Of a stretch of 14,389 nt of DNA, positions 1 through 7,494 are shown piece by piece. Within the stretch, counting starts at the first letter, position 1; every line of letters begins with the position of its first letter. The translations under genes and the position numbers were made by a program. Origin of the DNA: an uncultured Oscillospiraceae bacterium. GTDB taxonomy: Bacteria > Bacillota > Clostridia > Oscillospirales > Oscillospiraceae. Where the stretch lies: contig CAKUJL010000015.1 of assembly GCA_934661715.1 (NCBI GenBank), positions 1 to 14,389 of the forward strand, in the 5' to 3' direction. Under the pieces are notes generated by a model, which was not told the origin of the DNA, did no database searches, and saw only the letters and a program-made list of their open reading frames with translations.

Positions 1-2
1 GC

Positions 3-503
3 GTCATTTCCGGCTATCCCGACGGCACGTTCCGCCCCGACGCCAGCATCACGCGTGCGGAATTTGCCAAGATCGCGGTCAGCTTCTGCAAATACGGCTC
101 GACCACGTACTCGGGCTGCTTCTCCGACGTCAAGGCGTCCGACTGGTTCTCGACCTGCGTCGAAACGGCCAGAAATTCGAACCTCATCGCGGGTTACCCC
201 GACGGCACCTTCCGCCCGAACAACGCCATCACCCGCGCCGAGGCCTGCACGATCGTAAACCGCACCCTTGGCCGCAAGCCCGCGAAAAACCACATGGCGA
301 TCTCCGGCCGCATCAACTGGCCCGACTGCCTCGATACCGAGTGGTTCTACGCCGACATCATGGAAGCGACGAACAGCCACGACTACCAGATGGTGGGTCT
401 GGTCGAAGACTGGAACCGCAAGCTTCCGCAGCGCGACTGGGCGGCCTTAGAGACCGAATGGTCGCACGCCTACTCCGCACCCGGCGGCGAAGTGGGAAGA
501 TAA
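3..503 (+). CDS. C-terminal part of an SLH-domain surface protein (5' end outside window)
   Basis: The gene is open from the window edge and stops with TAA at 501-503, so only the last 166 residues are visible. Two S-layer homology repeats can be read. The first begins in mid-repeat with ISGYPDGTFRPDASITRAEF, and the second contains FSDVKASDWFS followed by LIAGYPDGTFRPNNAITRAE. SLH repeats bind the pyruvylated secondary polymer of Gram-positive walls, so the protein is probably held on the cell surface. After the repeats comes a Trp- and Asp-rich tail of about 65 residues (INWPDCLDTEWFYADIMEA onward) that looks like a decayed third SLH repeat plus an extension. The N-terminal functional part is not in the window, so its role is unknown. 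Three cysteines in or near the SLH repeats are uncommon for secreted Gram-positive proteins. The SLH assignment is certain; anything more specific is not possible here. Confidence 0.9.
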   Translation, partial: VISGYPDGTFRPDASITRAEFAKIAVSFCKYGSTTYSGCFSDVKASDWFSTCVETARNSNLIAGYPDGTFRPNNAITRAEACTIVNRTLGRKPAKNHMAISGRINWPDCLDTEWFYADIMEATNSHDYQMVGLVEDWNRKLPQRDWAALETEWSHAYSAPGGEVGR

Positions 504-519
504 TCTGAAGCATTCCACA

Positions 520-544
520 AAGGGACGCCGCGCGGCGTCCCCTT
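520..544 (+). terminator. GC-rich palindrome after the SLH gene, terminator-like
   Basis: A perfect 20-base palindrome (522-541, GGGACGCCGCGCGGCGTCCC) starts 18 bases after the stop codon and can fold into an 8-bp stem with a 4-base loop. There is no T-run on the + strand, so it may be a weak or factor-assisted terminator or a 3'-end stabiliser. The zinc-ribbon gene starts 31 bases downstream, and the spacer shows no obvious promoter, so partial read-through is plausible. Confidence 0.4.
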
Positions 545-571
545 CGCACACCGCGAGAAAGGAGGCGCTGT

Positions 572-1444
572 ATGGTTTCGCTTTATGATTTCTGCATGGA
601 AAACGGCAAAGGGCCGCTTCTTGCGCAGTGGAGCGGCCAGAACGCGCCCCTGACCCCGCAGACCGTCGGCCACGCCAGCCGCAGAAAGGTCTGGTGGCGC
701 TGTGAAAACGGCCACACGTGGCAAGCCGCCGTCTGCAACCGCACCGCGGGCTACGGCTGTCCCGTCTGCGCCGGAAGGATCGCACAGCCCGGCGAAAACA
801 CGCTGGCCGACCGCTTCCCTGCCCTCGCGCAGGAGTGGGATTTTCAAAAAAACGCGCCGCTTACGCCTTCGCAGGTGATGCCCGGTTCGACGCGCCGCGT
901 CTGGTGGCTGTGCGCAAACGGGCACAGCTGGAAAACGCGCGTTTCCGCGAGAACCTCCGCCGGAAGCGGCTGCCCGGTGTGCGCGGGAAAGCTGGTGCAG
1001 GCGGGCAAAACGGATTTATCGTCGCGCTTTCCCGTTCTCGCCGCGCAGTGGGATTTTGAGAAAAACGCCGGTGTCCGGCCGAGCGATCTGACCGCGTACT
1101 CCAACCGCCGCGTCTGGTGGCGCTGTGAAAAGGGGCACTCTTACATGGCCGCGGTCTCCGCCAGAGTCCGCACGAGCTCGGGCTGTCCCTACTGCGCCGG
1201 GCGGAAGGTCCTGCCGGGGTTCAACGATCTGGCGACGAAAAAGCCGCTCGTGGCCGCGCAGTGGGACTTTGACCTCAACGGCGATCTGACGCCGCAGTCG
1301 GTGAGCGCCGGGAGCCGGAACAAGGTCTGGTGGCGCTGTAGTCAGGGCCACCGCTGGCGGGCCGCGATCTATGCAAGAACTGCCGCCAAAGGCACCGAGT
1401 GCCCCGTCTGCGCCGGTCAGGCGAAACGAAGCGAGATAAAATAA
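572..1444 (+). CDS. Four-repeat zinc-ribbon protein (PF14311 / DUF4379-like)
   Basis: This 290-residue protein is built from four copies of a unit of about 70 residues. Each unit has the order QWxxxxNxxLTPxxV, then a WW-x-C-x-x-GH block, then CPxCAG. The metal-ligand-like residues fall at C44/H48/C63/C66, C114/H118/C134/C137, C185/H189/C205/C208 and C256/H260/C277/C280. This is the pattern of the probable zinc-ribbon family PF14311, often found in repeated form and sometimes joined to Vsr-like or other nuclease domains. No such catalytic domain is present here, and there is no signal peptide or membrane segment, so it is probably a cytoplasmic nucleic-acid- or protein-binding protein. The ATG at 572 is preceded by AAAGGAGG (558-565), six bases away. 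A clear intrinsic terminator follows directly. Its function is unknown; the family assignment is strong. Confidence 0.85.
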   Translation: MVSLYDFCMENGKGPLLAQWSGQNAPLTPQTVGHASRRKVWWRCENGHTWQAAVCNRTAGYGCPVCAGRIAQPGENTLADRFPALAQEWDFQKNAPLTPSQVMPGSTRRVWWLCANGHSWKTRVSARTSAGSGCPVCAGKLVQAGKTDLSSRFPVLAAQWDFEKNAGVRPSDLTAYSNRRVWWRCEKGHSYMAAVSARVRTSSGCPYCAGRKVLPGFNDLATKKPLVAAQWDFDLNGDLTPQSVSAGSRNKVWWRCSQGHRWRAAIYARTAAKGTECPVCAGQAKRSEIK

Positions 1445-1445
1445 G

Positions 1446-1476
1446 CGAGGCAGGGGTTTTCTCTGTCTCGTTTTTT
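1446..1476 (+). terminator. Intrinsic terminator of the zinc-ribbon gene
   Basis: An 8-bp stem (CGAGGCAG at 1446-1453 with CTGTCTCG at 1463-1470, one G-T pair) is followed at once by six T. It begins two bases after the stop codon, a textbook + strand terminator. Confidence 0.85.
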
Positions 1477-1507
1477 GCGCCGAAACGCACCGCAGGCGCG
1501 GTTTTTC

Positions 1508-1536
1508 TTGCAAACGGCGCGCGTTTCTTTTATGAT
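1508..1536 (+). promoter_or_regulatory. Sigma-A-type promoter of the PucR-family gene
   Basis: TTGCAA (1508-1513) and TATGAT (1531-1536) are separated by 17 bases. Transcription would start near 1543, giving a leader of about 22 bases before the ATG at 1565. The promoter lies between the upstream terminator and the ribosome binding site GGGAGG (1552-1557), so the regulator is probably transcribed on its own. Confidence 0.7.
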
Positions 1537-1564
1537 GTAGGTATCTTCAGTGGGAGGAACCGGT

Positions 1565-3151
1565 ATGAGCGTGAGTGTGCAGGATATTCTGGCGCTGCCG
1601 TGCATGAACGGCGCGAAGGTCGTGGCGGGACACGGGGGTCTGACGAAGGTCTTATCCTCCGTCACCGTTCTGGAGTTTTCCGACGCGAACGATCTGCAAA
1701 AGGAGATTTTGTCCAACATCGACTTTTACGGCAGCGAGCTGGTCATCACCGCCTTTGCCAGCATCCCCGAAAACGTCGAGCAGCAGTGCGCGAACATCCG
1801 AAGGCTTGCCTCCGTCGGCGAGGCGGGCATGATCTTATACTACGTCGGGATTCTGATGCCGCGCGTGGACGAGGCTTTGATCAAGCTTGCAAATTCCCTC
1901 GATTTTGTGCTGATCGTGATGCCGGAAAAGCGGTGGGATCTTCGCTACAGCGAGGTCATCAGTGAGGTCATGGAGGCCATCATCAAGGACCAGTCGCAGG
2001 GCGTTTCGCTTCTGACCGACGTTCTGGCACAGATGACGCGGCTTCCCGCGCACCAGCGGACGATCGACGCCGTTTTGCGCATGGCCCGCGACCGCATCCG
2101 CACGTCGCTCATCTTACTTGACCATCAGGGCCGGGCGCTGGGACAGGCGAACTGGCCGATGTCTCTGGAGCTGAAGCCCGGCGATCTACCCGACGCAAGC
2201 GCCCTGACGCCCGTCACGCTCGAAAACCACCGGACCGTCTGGCGGTGCCCTCTGAATCAGAACGACCCGCAGTCGATGGAGCTGTGCCTTGTGAAGGACG
2301 GCAGTCCCATCAGCCGCGATCTTGCGCTGCAAACGGTGGAGCTGGTTCGTCTCGCGGTCAGCCTCTGGAGTAGCCGTCACGCGGAGGTGCAGATCTCTGA
2401 GCTGGTGCGGGCGATTTTGCTGGACGAGCCGCTTAAAATGCGGCGGCTGGCAGATTTATTTCACATTGACGTGGCCTCCATTCACTCCATGTGGGTGCTT
2501 CGCATCGAAGCGCCGGACGATATGCGGCAGCGGCAGGAGCGCGAGGCGCTGAAGATCGTGCGCGAGACGCTGTCTTATCGCTGCGATACCGTCATCGCGG
2601 ACACCTACGAGGGCTATATCGTTGGCTTCATGTCCTGGCAGGGAAAGGGCGAAAGCGCAGGAAGCCTTGGGAGCGATCTCATGGGCAGACTGGAAAGCGC
2701 CAACATTCCGGGCGTTCTTGTCCGCTGCCACCGGCTTCTTCGAACCTCCGATGTCCGCCGGGCGTTTCTCATCATCAAGGACCATCTCAAGCACGCGCGG
2801 CGCATTTGGCCGGTAAGACAAAGCTATTCGCTCGAAGAGGTCGAATTTGCCCGCCAGTGCCGCAAAACGATCGACGAAGGCGACGAAGCGCTGGAGGCCG
2901 TTTTGCAGCCGCTGCGCTTTTTGCAGGAATTCAGTGAGGACGCGGAGCTTCTGCACACGCTCATCGTGTACCTTCTGGACGCCGGAAGCGGCATCACGCG
3001 CTGCGCGGAGCTTCTTTTCGTGCACAAGAACACGATCAAATACCGCATGAGCCGCATCGGCGTGTGCCTCGGGTATCCAGCAGACAAGGAGCCAGAAAAA
3101 TTCAGCCTCTACCGGGCCGCCGCCATCCATCGCCTGTTGGAGCGGCCGTAA
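1565..3151 (+). CDS. PucR-family transcriptional regulator
   Basis: This 528-residue protein has the two ends of the PucR family. The N-terminal PucR domain (about residues 1-125) starts with MSVSVQDILALPCMNGAKVV and contains the ELVITAFASIPE segment. The C-terminal helix-turn-helix (last 65 residues) contains LFVHKNTIKYRMSRIGVCLG, matching the family's HxNTxxYRxxRI signature. The middle, about 330 residues, is the GGDEF-like/sensor region typical of this family. Its length is close to that of Bacillus subtilis PucR, a regulator of purine catabolism. The ATG at 1565 is chosen over an in-frame GTG at 1550 because GGGAGG (1552-1557) would lie inside the longer version. The downstream genes encode an NCS1 permease, a DUF917 protein and a HyuA-type ATPase, so it probably controls that module in response to its substrate or a breakdown product. 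Target sites are not proven. Confidence 0.93.
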   Translation: MSVSVQDILALPCMNGAKVVAGHGGLTKVLSSVTVLEFSDANDLQKEILSNIDFYGSELVITAFASIPENVEQQCANIRRLASVGEAGMILYYVGILMPRVDEALIKLANSLDFVLIVMPEKRWDLRYSEVISEVMEAIIKDQSQGVSLLTDVLAQMTRLPAHQRTIDAVLRMARDRIRTSLILLDHQGRALGQANWPMSLELKPGDLPDASALTPVTLENHRTVWRCPLNQNDPQSMELCLVKDGSPISRDLALQTVELVRLAVSLWSSRHAEVQISELVRAILLDEPLKMRRLADLFHIDVASIHSMWVLRIEAPDDMRQRQEREALKIVRETLSYRCDTVIADTYEGYIVGFMSWQGKGESAGSLGSDLMGRLESANIPGVLVRCHRLLRTSDVRRAFLIIKDHLKHARRIWPVRQSYSLEEVEFARQCRKTIDEGDEALEAVLQPLRFLQEFSEDAELLHTLIVYLLDAGSGITRCAELLFVHKNTIKYRMSRIGVCLGYPADKEPEKFSLYRAAAIHRLLERP

Positions 3152-3164
3152 TCACAATTTCAAA

Positions 3165-3206
3165 AAGGGCGCGGGCTGTGCTGTCACAGTCCGCGCCCTT
3201 GCTTTG
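3165..3206 (+). terminator. Strong hairpin terminator after the PucR-family gene
   Basis: A 16-bp stem with one G-T pair (3165-3180 with 3185-3200) and the loop CTGT sits 14 bases after the stop codon. Only a short T-rich stretch follows (GCTTTG), so termination may be incomplete. It separates the regulator from the permease promoter. Confidence 0.75.
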
Positions 3207-3221
3207 TCCAAAGGGACAAAG
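3202..3221. repeat. 8-bp inverted repeat in the regulator-permease spacer
   Basis: CTTTGTCC (3202-3209) and GGACAAAG (3214-3221) form a perfect dyad with a 4-base gap. It overlaps the tail of the preceding terminator and lies about 30 bases upstream of the predicted -35 of the permease promoter. It could be a second hairpin of the terminator or an operator for the PucR-type regulator; the sequence does not decide. Confidence 0.45.
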
Positions 3222-3251
3222 GAGAAACGTCGATTTTCAGCCTGCCGGCCA

Positions 3252-3291
3252 TTTACGCTGCCCCGGCAAAGTGCTTATAATATGCCATATT
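3252..3291 (+). promoter_or_regulatory. Promoter of the permease-DUF917-HyuA operon with an overlapping dyad
   Basis: A perfect TATAAT (3276-3281) has TTTACG (3252-3257) 18 bases upstream as a fair -35. A dyad, AATAT-GCC-ATATT (3279-3291), overlaps the end of the -10 and the expected start point, where a repressor or activator would be effective. The ribosome binding site GAGAAGG (3302-3308) and ATG (3317) follow. Promoter prediction is by eye; binding of the nearby PucR-type protein is inference. Confidence 0.6.
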
Positions 3292-3316
3292 CTTTGACAG
3301 AGAGAAGGTTCTCCAA

Positions 3317-4636
3317 ATGGAAAAACAAAGCTCCGGATTTGAAATCAAGCCCGAACAGCGGCAGAGCTGGACGTCCATCGCGATGGTCTGGGCGGGCGGC
3401 ATGATCTGCGTGCCGTGCCTGATGATCGGCGGCGTGCTGAGCTCGGGCGGTCTGTCGATCCTCGAGATCGTGCTTTCGATCCTCATCGGCTATGGCCTGA
3501 TTTGCGCGTACATGATCTTCATCGGTATGCAGGCCTGCGACACGGGTCTTCCGGTCTCCGTTATGGCCGAAGGCGCACTCGGAAAGCGGGGTGCGCGGTA
3601 TGTCATCAGTACGATTCTCGCCATCGCCTGCGTCGGCTGGTTCGGCATCCAGTCCGCGACCTGCGGCAGCGCGTTTGCCTCCATGATCGCCTCCATGATG
3701 AAAAAGGCCGCTCCCAGCGAGGCGATGGTCATCGTCTGCACGATCGTCTGGGGCGTCATCATGCTCATCACGGCCTGCGCCGGGTTCAAGGGCCTCAAGT
3801 GGCTCAACTACATCGCCGTTCCGCTTCTGGTCATCGTCTGCCTCTACGGCATCATCGCCGGTATCCTCGCGCATGACGGCGGCGCAGCAATTGCAAACTC
3901 CGCCCCCACGCAGTCCGCCGGTCTGGTCTTCGGCATTTCCATGACGGTTGCCTCCTTCGCCCTCGGCGGCGTCATTTCCGCGGACTACTGCCGCTACGCC
4001 AAAAGCCGCGGCGACGTCGTCAAGTCCTCGATCGTCGGCGTGATCCCGGCGGGCCTTTTCATGCTGCTGACCGGCGCGATCATGAGTATCATCACCGGAC
4101 AGTATGACATTTCCGCGATCCTTGCAAATCTCGGCGTGCCGGTTCTGGGTCTGGTCGCGCTGGTGCTGGCCACGTGGACAACGAACGTCACGAACGCCTA
4201 CTCCGGCGGTCTGGCGCTGAGTAACCTCCTGGGCTTCGATGAAAGCAAGTTCAAAATTACGACCGGCATCGCGGGCGCGATCGGCACGGTGCTGGCAGCG
4301 TTTGGTTTACTTAACGCATTCCAGGGCTTTTTGTCTCTGATGTCCGGCCTCATTCCGCCGCTGGCGGGCGTTCTGATCGCGCACTACTGGATCATCTGCG
4401 GCGGCAAGCGCGAAAGCTTCCGCTTAGGCGGCAATCTCTCTGCCAGCGGTATGATCGCTTTTCTCGCCGGCGCTCTCGTCGCGTGCATCACGGGCGGCAC
4501 GTTTGCAAGCTTCCCCGGTCTGGTCGCCGCGCTACCCTTCCTGAACACGCCGTTTTTTGTCGGCCCGGTCAACGGCATCGTCGTTTCTCTGGTTTTGTAC
4601 GTGCTTCTGGCGAAGCTTCTGCCGGAAAAACCCTGA
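3317..4636 (+). CDS. NCS1-family permease, cytosine-permease (CodB)-like
   Basis: This 439-residue membrane protein has about 12 hydrophobic helices. The first is near residues 19-45 (SIAMVWAGGMICVPCLMIGG) and the last ends just before the C-terminus (VVSLVLYVLLAKLLPEKP). Length, helix number and the segments GVISADYCRYAKSRGDVV and LATWTTNVTNAYSGGLALSN match the nucleobase:cation symporter-1 family, specifically the CodB-like branch. Members carry cytosine, hydantoins, allantoin or related compounds across the inner membrane with H+ or Na+. It starts at ATG 3317 after GAGAAGG (3302-3308, 8-base spacing) and is the first gene of the operon with DUF917 and HyuA genes. That context favours a hydantoin-like or ureide-like substrate over cytosine, since no deaminase gene is present. 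Family assignment is strong; substrate is inferred. Confidence 0.92.
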   Translation: MEKQSSGFEIKPEQRQSWTSIAMVWAGGMICVPCLMIGGVLSSGGLSILEIVLSILIGYGLICAYMIFIGMQACDTGLPVSVMAEGALGKRGARYVISTILAIACVGWFGIQSATCGSAFASMIASMMKKAAPSEAMVIVCTIVWGVIMLITACAGFKGLKWLNYIAVPLLVIVCLYGIIAGILAHDGGAAIANSAPTQSAGLVFGISMTVASFALGGVISADYCRYAKSRGDVVKSSIVGVIPAGLFMLLTGAIMSIITGQYDISAILANLGVPVLGLVALVLATWTTNVTNAYSGGLALSNLLGFDESKFKITTGIAGAIGTVLAAFGLLNAFQGFLSLMSGLIPPLAGVLIAHYWIICGGKRESFRLGGNLSASGMIAFLAGALVACITGGTFASFPGLVAALPFLNTPFFVGPVNGIVVSLVLYVLLAKLLPEKP

Positions 4637-4654
4637 AAACGAATTCTCCGTGTG

Positions 4655-4679
4655 GGGTACGGCAATTTTGGCTGTACCC
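4655..4679 (+). other. Intercistronic hairpin between the permease and DUF917 genes
   Basis: GGGTACGGC (4655-4663) pairs with GCTGTACCC (4671-4679) through 9 bp including one G-T pair, with a 7-base loop. No T-run follows, so it is more likely an mRNA stabiliser or processing site than a terminator. It lies in the 83-base gap before the TTG start of the next gene. Confidence 0.5.
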
Positions 4680-4719
4680 TGCACGCCATATTCTAAAAAA
4701 TCAAAAAGGAGTGTTTACC

Positions 4720-5811
4720 TTGCGTAAAATTGGTATTCCCGAAATTGAAGACATTGCTCTGGGCGCGGCGCTTTTGGGCGCAGGCGGCGGCGGAGACCCG
4801 TATGTGGGAAAGCTCGTCGCCATCGGCGCGGTGCAGGAATGCGGCCCTGTCACGATGCTTGACCCCGACGAGGTGCCGGACGACGCGTTGATCGTTCCCA
4901 TCGCCATGATGGGAGCGCCCACCGTCCTGTGCGAGAAAGCAATCGGCGGAGACGAATATAAGACCCTTTATGAAACGGTCTCGACGTTTTACGGAAAGCC
5001 CATCTACGCCTTTATGCCCATTGAAGCCGGCGGCGTCAACTCCATGCTGCCGATCGCCGCGGCGGCGCGTCTGGGGCTTCCGCTGGTCGACTGCGACGGC
5101 ATGGGAAGAGCGTTCCCCGAGCTTCAGATGGTGACCTTCACCATCGGCGGCGGCTCGGCGACCCCGATGGCGCTGGTCGACGAAAAGGGCAACTCCTGCA
5201 TCTTCCGCACCGTCACAAACAAGTGGACCGAAGAGCTGGCCCGCGCGGTCACAATGGCGTGCGGCGGCGCGGTGTCGGTTTCTCTTTACGCGATGGAAGG
5301 AAAATTTATGAAGCAGTACGGCGTGCGCGGCATCGTTACCCGCAGCCAGACGCTGGGCTCTGCCATTCGCAGGGTCAAGGAAGTAACGGACAAGACCCCC
5401 GAAGAAGCGTTTCTGGAGATCACCGAGGGCTATAAGCTCTTCAAGGGCAAAATCTGCGACGTGCTGCGCGAGGTGCGCAATGGCTTTAACTTCGGCAAGG
5501 TCGTCCTCGACGGCATTGGCGACGACAAGGGAAAATCCGCCTACGTAGAATTCCAGAACGAAAACCTGACCGCCGTGGTGGACGGTAATATGCTGGCCAC
5601 CACGCCCGACCTCATCTGCCTTGTCGACACTGAGACCTTCACGCCGGTTCCCACGGACGCACTGAAATACGGAAAACGCGTCATGGTCGTCGGTCTGAAG
5701 TGCTTCCCGCTGTGGAGAACGAAGGAAGGGCTGGAGCTGGTCGGGCCCCGGTACTTTGGTGTGGATACAGACTACATTCCGCTCGAAGAGCGCTGCAAGG
5801 GAGGTCTTTGA
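4720..5811 (+). CDS. DUF917-family protein (S-methyl-thiohydantoin desulfurase family)
   Basis: This 363-residue protein carries the marks of the DUF917 family, which Pfam now names after S-methyl thiohydantoin desulfurase. It has the N-terminal GAGGGGDP (residues 20-27), the PIEAGGVNS segment, and DCDGMGRAFPELQ starting at residue 124. Family members are usually about 360 residues and stand beside HyuA-type ATPases. A TTG at 4720 is the chosen start: AAGGAG (4706-4711) lies 8 bases upstream and the family N-terminus begins immediately. An open frame continues upstream into the permease gene, but that is not family sequence. The stop is followed after two bases by the HyuA start, so the two are translationally linked. 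The likely role is processing a (thio)hydantoin or related heterocycle. Family strong; reaction inferred from the family name and neighbours. Confidence 0.9.
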   Translation: MRKIGIPEIEDIALGAALLGAGGGGDPYVGKLVAIGAVQECGPVTMLDPDEVPDDALIVPIAMMGAPTVLCEKAIGGDEYKTLYETVSTFYGKPIYAFMPIEAGGVNSMLPIAAAARLGLPLVDCDGMGRAFPELQMVTFTIGGGSATPMALVDEKGNSCIFRTVTNKWTEELARAVTMACGGAVSVSLYAMEGKFMKQYGVRGIVTRSQTLGSAIRRVKEVTDKTPEEAFLEITEGYKLFKGKICDVLREVRNGFNFGKVVLDGIGDDKGKSAYVEFQNENLTAVVDGNMLATTPDLICLVDTETFTPVPTDALKYGKRVMVVGLKCFPLWRTKEGLELVGPRYFGVDTDYIPLEERCKGGL

Positions 5812-5813
5812 TC

Positions 5814-7367
5814 ATGTATAAGCTCGGTATTGACGTAGGCGGCACCAACACGGACGCCGTTCTGATCGATGAAAATCTGCACGTCGTCGCCTCGATCAAG
5901 CAGCACACGACGGCAAATATCTACGACGGCATTCTGAACGCCGTCCGCGCGGTTCTGGAGCAGTCCGGCATTGACCGCAGGGAGATTCGGCAGGCGATGC
6001 TGGGCACGACCCAGTGCACCAACGCCATCGTGGAACGGAAAAACCTGGCGCCCATCGGCATTCTGCGCATCGGTGCCCCCGCGTCGCGCGGCATTCCCCT
6101 GATGGTCGACTGGGCGGAGGATCTCAAGAAAATCGCCGTCAAAACCGCGATCGTGGGCGGTGGCTTTGAGTATGACGGCCGGGAGCTGGCTCCCTTTGAC
6201 GTAGCTGCCGCAACCGCTTTCTTTGAAGCGCTGAAAAAAGAGGGCGTGAAATCCGTCGCCATTTCGTGCGTGTTCTCCACGGTTCGAAACGATCACGAGC
6301 TGGAGGCCGCGAAGCTGTGCAAAAAAATAATGGGCGACGATGTTCATGTCTCCATTTCCAGCGAAATCGGCTCCATGGGCCTTATCGAGCGCGAGAACGC
6401 GACGATTCTGAACGCCGCGCTCTACAAGGTCGCGCAGTCCTTCACGGAAGGCTTTGCGCAGTCTCTGGCGGACGAAGGCGTCACCAACGCGCAGATCTAC
6501 CTCTCGCAGAATGACGGAACGCTGATGACCATGGACTATGCCCGCCGCTATCCGATCCTCACCATCGCCTGCGGCCCCACCAACTCCATCCGCGGCGCAA
6601 GCTACTTAAGCCAGATCAAAAACGCGATTGTCATTGACGTCGGCGGCACGACGACCGACCTCGGCGTGATTCAGAACGGCTTTCCCAGAGAGTCCGGCGT
6701 CGCCGTCACCATCGGCGGCGTGCGCACGAACTTCCGCATGCCGGACGTGGTCTCCATCGGTCTTGGCGGCGGCTCCATTGTCAGAAAGCAGCCGGACGGC
6801 AGCGTAACGGTCGGCCCCGACTCGGTCGGCTATCAGATCACGGAGAAAGCCCTTTGCTTCGGCGGCGATGTCTGCACGGCGACCGATATCGCGGTGCGCC
6901 TCGGCATGACGGAGCTGGGCGATAAAGCGCTTGTAGCCGGGATTGACGAAGCGTTCGCCAAAAAGGCAATGGCAGCCATCCGCGCACTTTGTGAAGACTC
7001 CATCGACGCGATGAAAGTCTCGTCCGAGGATGTTGATGTAATTCTTGTCGGCGGCGGCTCGATCGTCCTGCCGGAAAGCCTTACCGGTGCGAAGAGCGTC
7101 ACGAAGCACGAACACGGCGGCGTTGCCAACGCGATCGGTTCCGCGATCTCCAAGGTGAGCGGCACATATGAGCAGCTCATCGACTACAACGAAATTCCCC
7201 GCGACGAAGCGCTCACCAAAGCAAAAGCCGAGGCTGTCGAGCTGGCCGTTGCCGCCGGCGCCGTCCGGGAAACGGTCGAGATCGTCGACGCCGAGGACGT
7301 GCCGCTTCAGTACTATCCCGGCAATACAGCGCGGGTGAAGATCAAGGCCGCGGGTGATCTGGCGTAG
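5814..7367 (+). CDS. HyuA-type hydantoinase/oxoprolinase family ATPase
   Basis: This 517-residue protein has the hydantoinase/oxoprolinase N-terminal domain followed by the hydantoinase A domain. Visible motifs are the ASKHA phosphate loop GIDVGGTNTDAVLID (residues 5-19), LGTTQCTNAIVERKNL (63-78), GPTNSIRGASYL (254-265), the second phosphate loop VIDVGGTTTDLGV (273-285), and GLGGGSIV (316-323). The family opens five-membered imide/lactam rings with ATP (hydantoin, N-methylhydantoin, 5-oxoproline). At 517 residues it is shorter than classical HyuA or acetone-carboxylase-type subunits (about 700), because it lacks the C-terminal extension; this short form is typical of the DUF917-linked group. 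No HyuB-type partner is present. The ATG at 5814 has AAGGGAGG (5797-5804) inside the end of the preceding gene. The substrate is unknown. A strong terminator follows at 7455. Confidence 0.93.
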   Translation: MYKLGIDVGGTNTDAVLIDENLHVVASIKQHTTANIYDGILNAVRAVLEQSGIDRREIRQAMLGTTQCTNAIVERKNLAPIGILRIGAPASRGIPLMVDWAEDLKKIAVKTAIVGGGFEYDGRELAPFDVAAATAFFEALKKEGVKSVAISCVFSTVRNDHELEAAKLCKKIMGDDVHVSISSEIGSMGLIERENATILNAALYKVAQSFTEGFAQSLADEGVTNAQIYLSQNDGTLMTMDYARRYPILTIACGPTNSIRGASYLSQIKNAIVIDVGGTTTDLGVIQNGFPRESGVAVTIGGVRTNFRMPDVVSIGLGGGSIVRKQPDGSVTVGPDSVGYQITEKALCFGGDVCTATDIAVRLGMTELGDKALVAGIDEAFAKKAMAAIRALCEDSIDAMKVSSEDVDVILVGGGSIVLPESLTGAKSVTKHEHGGVANAIGSAISKVSGTYEQLIDYNEIPRDEALTKAKAEAVELAVAAGAVRETVEIVDAEDVPLQYYPGNTARVKIKAAGDLA

Positions 7368-7454
7368 GAGACCGTTTCTGAACGAGCATCCGCGGAGAAT
7401 CAACCGGTGCTGGGCAGCAAAGCGCGCACAGAAAGGACAACTTCAAATCAAACG

Positions 7455-7486
7455 AAGGAGGGGCGAAAATCGCCCCTCCTTGCTTT
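7455..7486. terminator. Bidirectional terminator between convergent units
   Basis: A perfect 12-bp stem (AAGGAGGGGCGA at 7455-7466, TCGCCCCTCCTT at 7470-7481) with loop AAA is followed by GCTTTT on the + strand. It lies 88 bases after the HyuA stop and just 14 bases from the stop of the convergent SLH gene, so it probably ends both transcripts. The + strand T-run is better than the - strand one. Confidence 0.85.
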
Positions 7487-7494
7487 TCAAATGC

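Noticed and set aside
4483..4719. Upstream extension of the DUF917 gene into the permease gene
   Set aside because: The extension lies in the permease coding region in another frame and has no family resemblance. The TTG at 4720 has AAGGAG at the right distance and starts directly at the family N-terminus.
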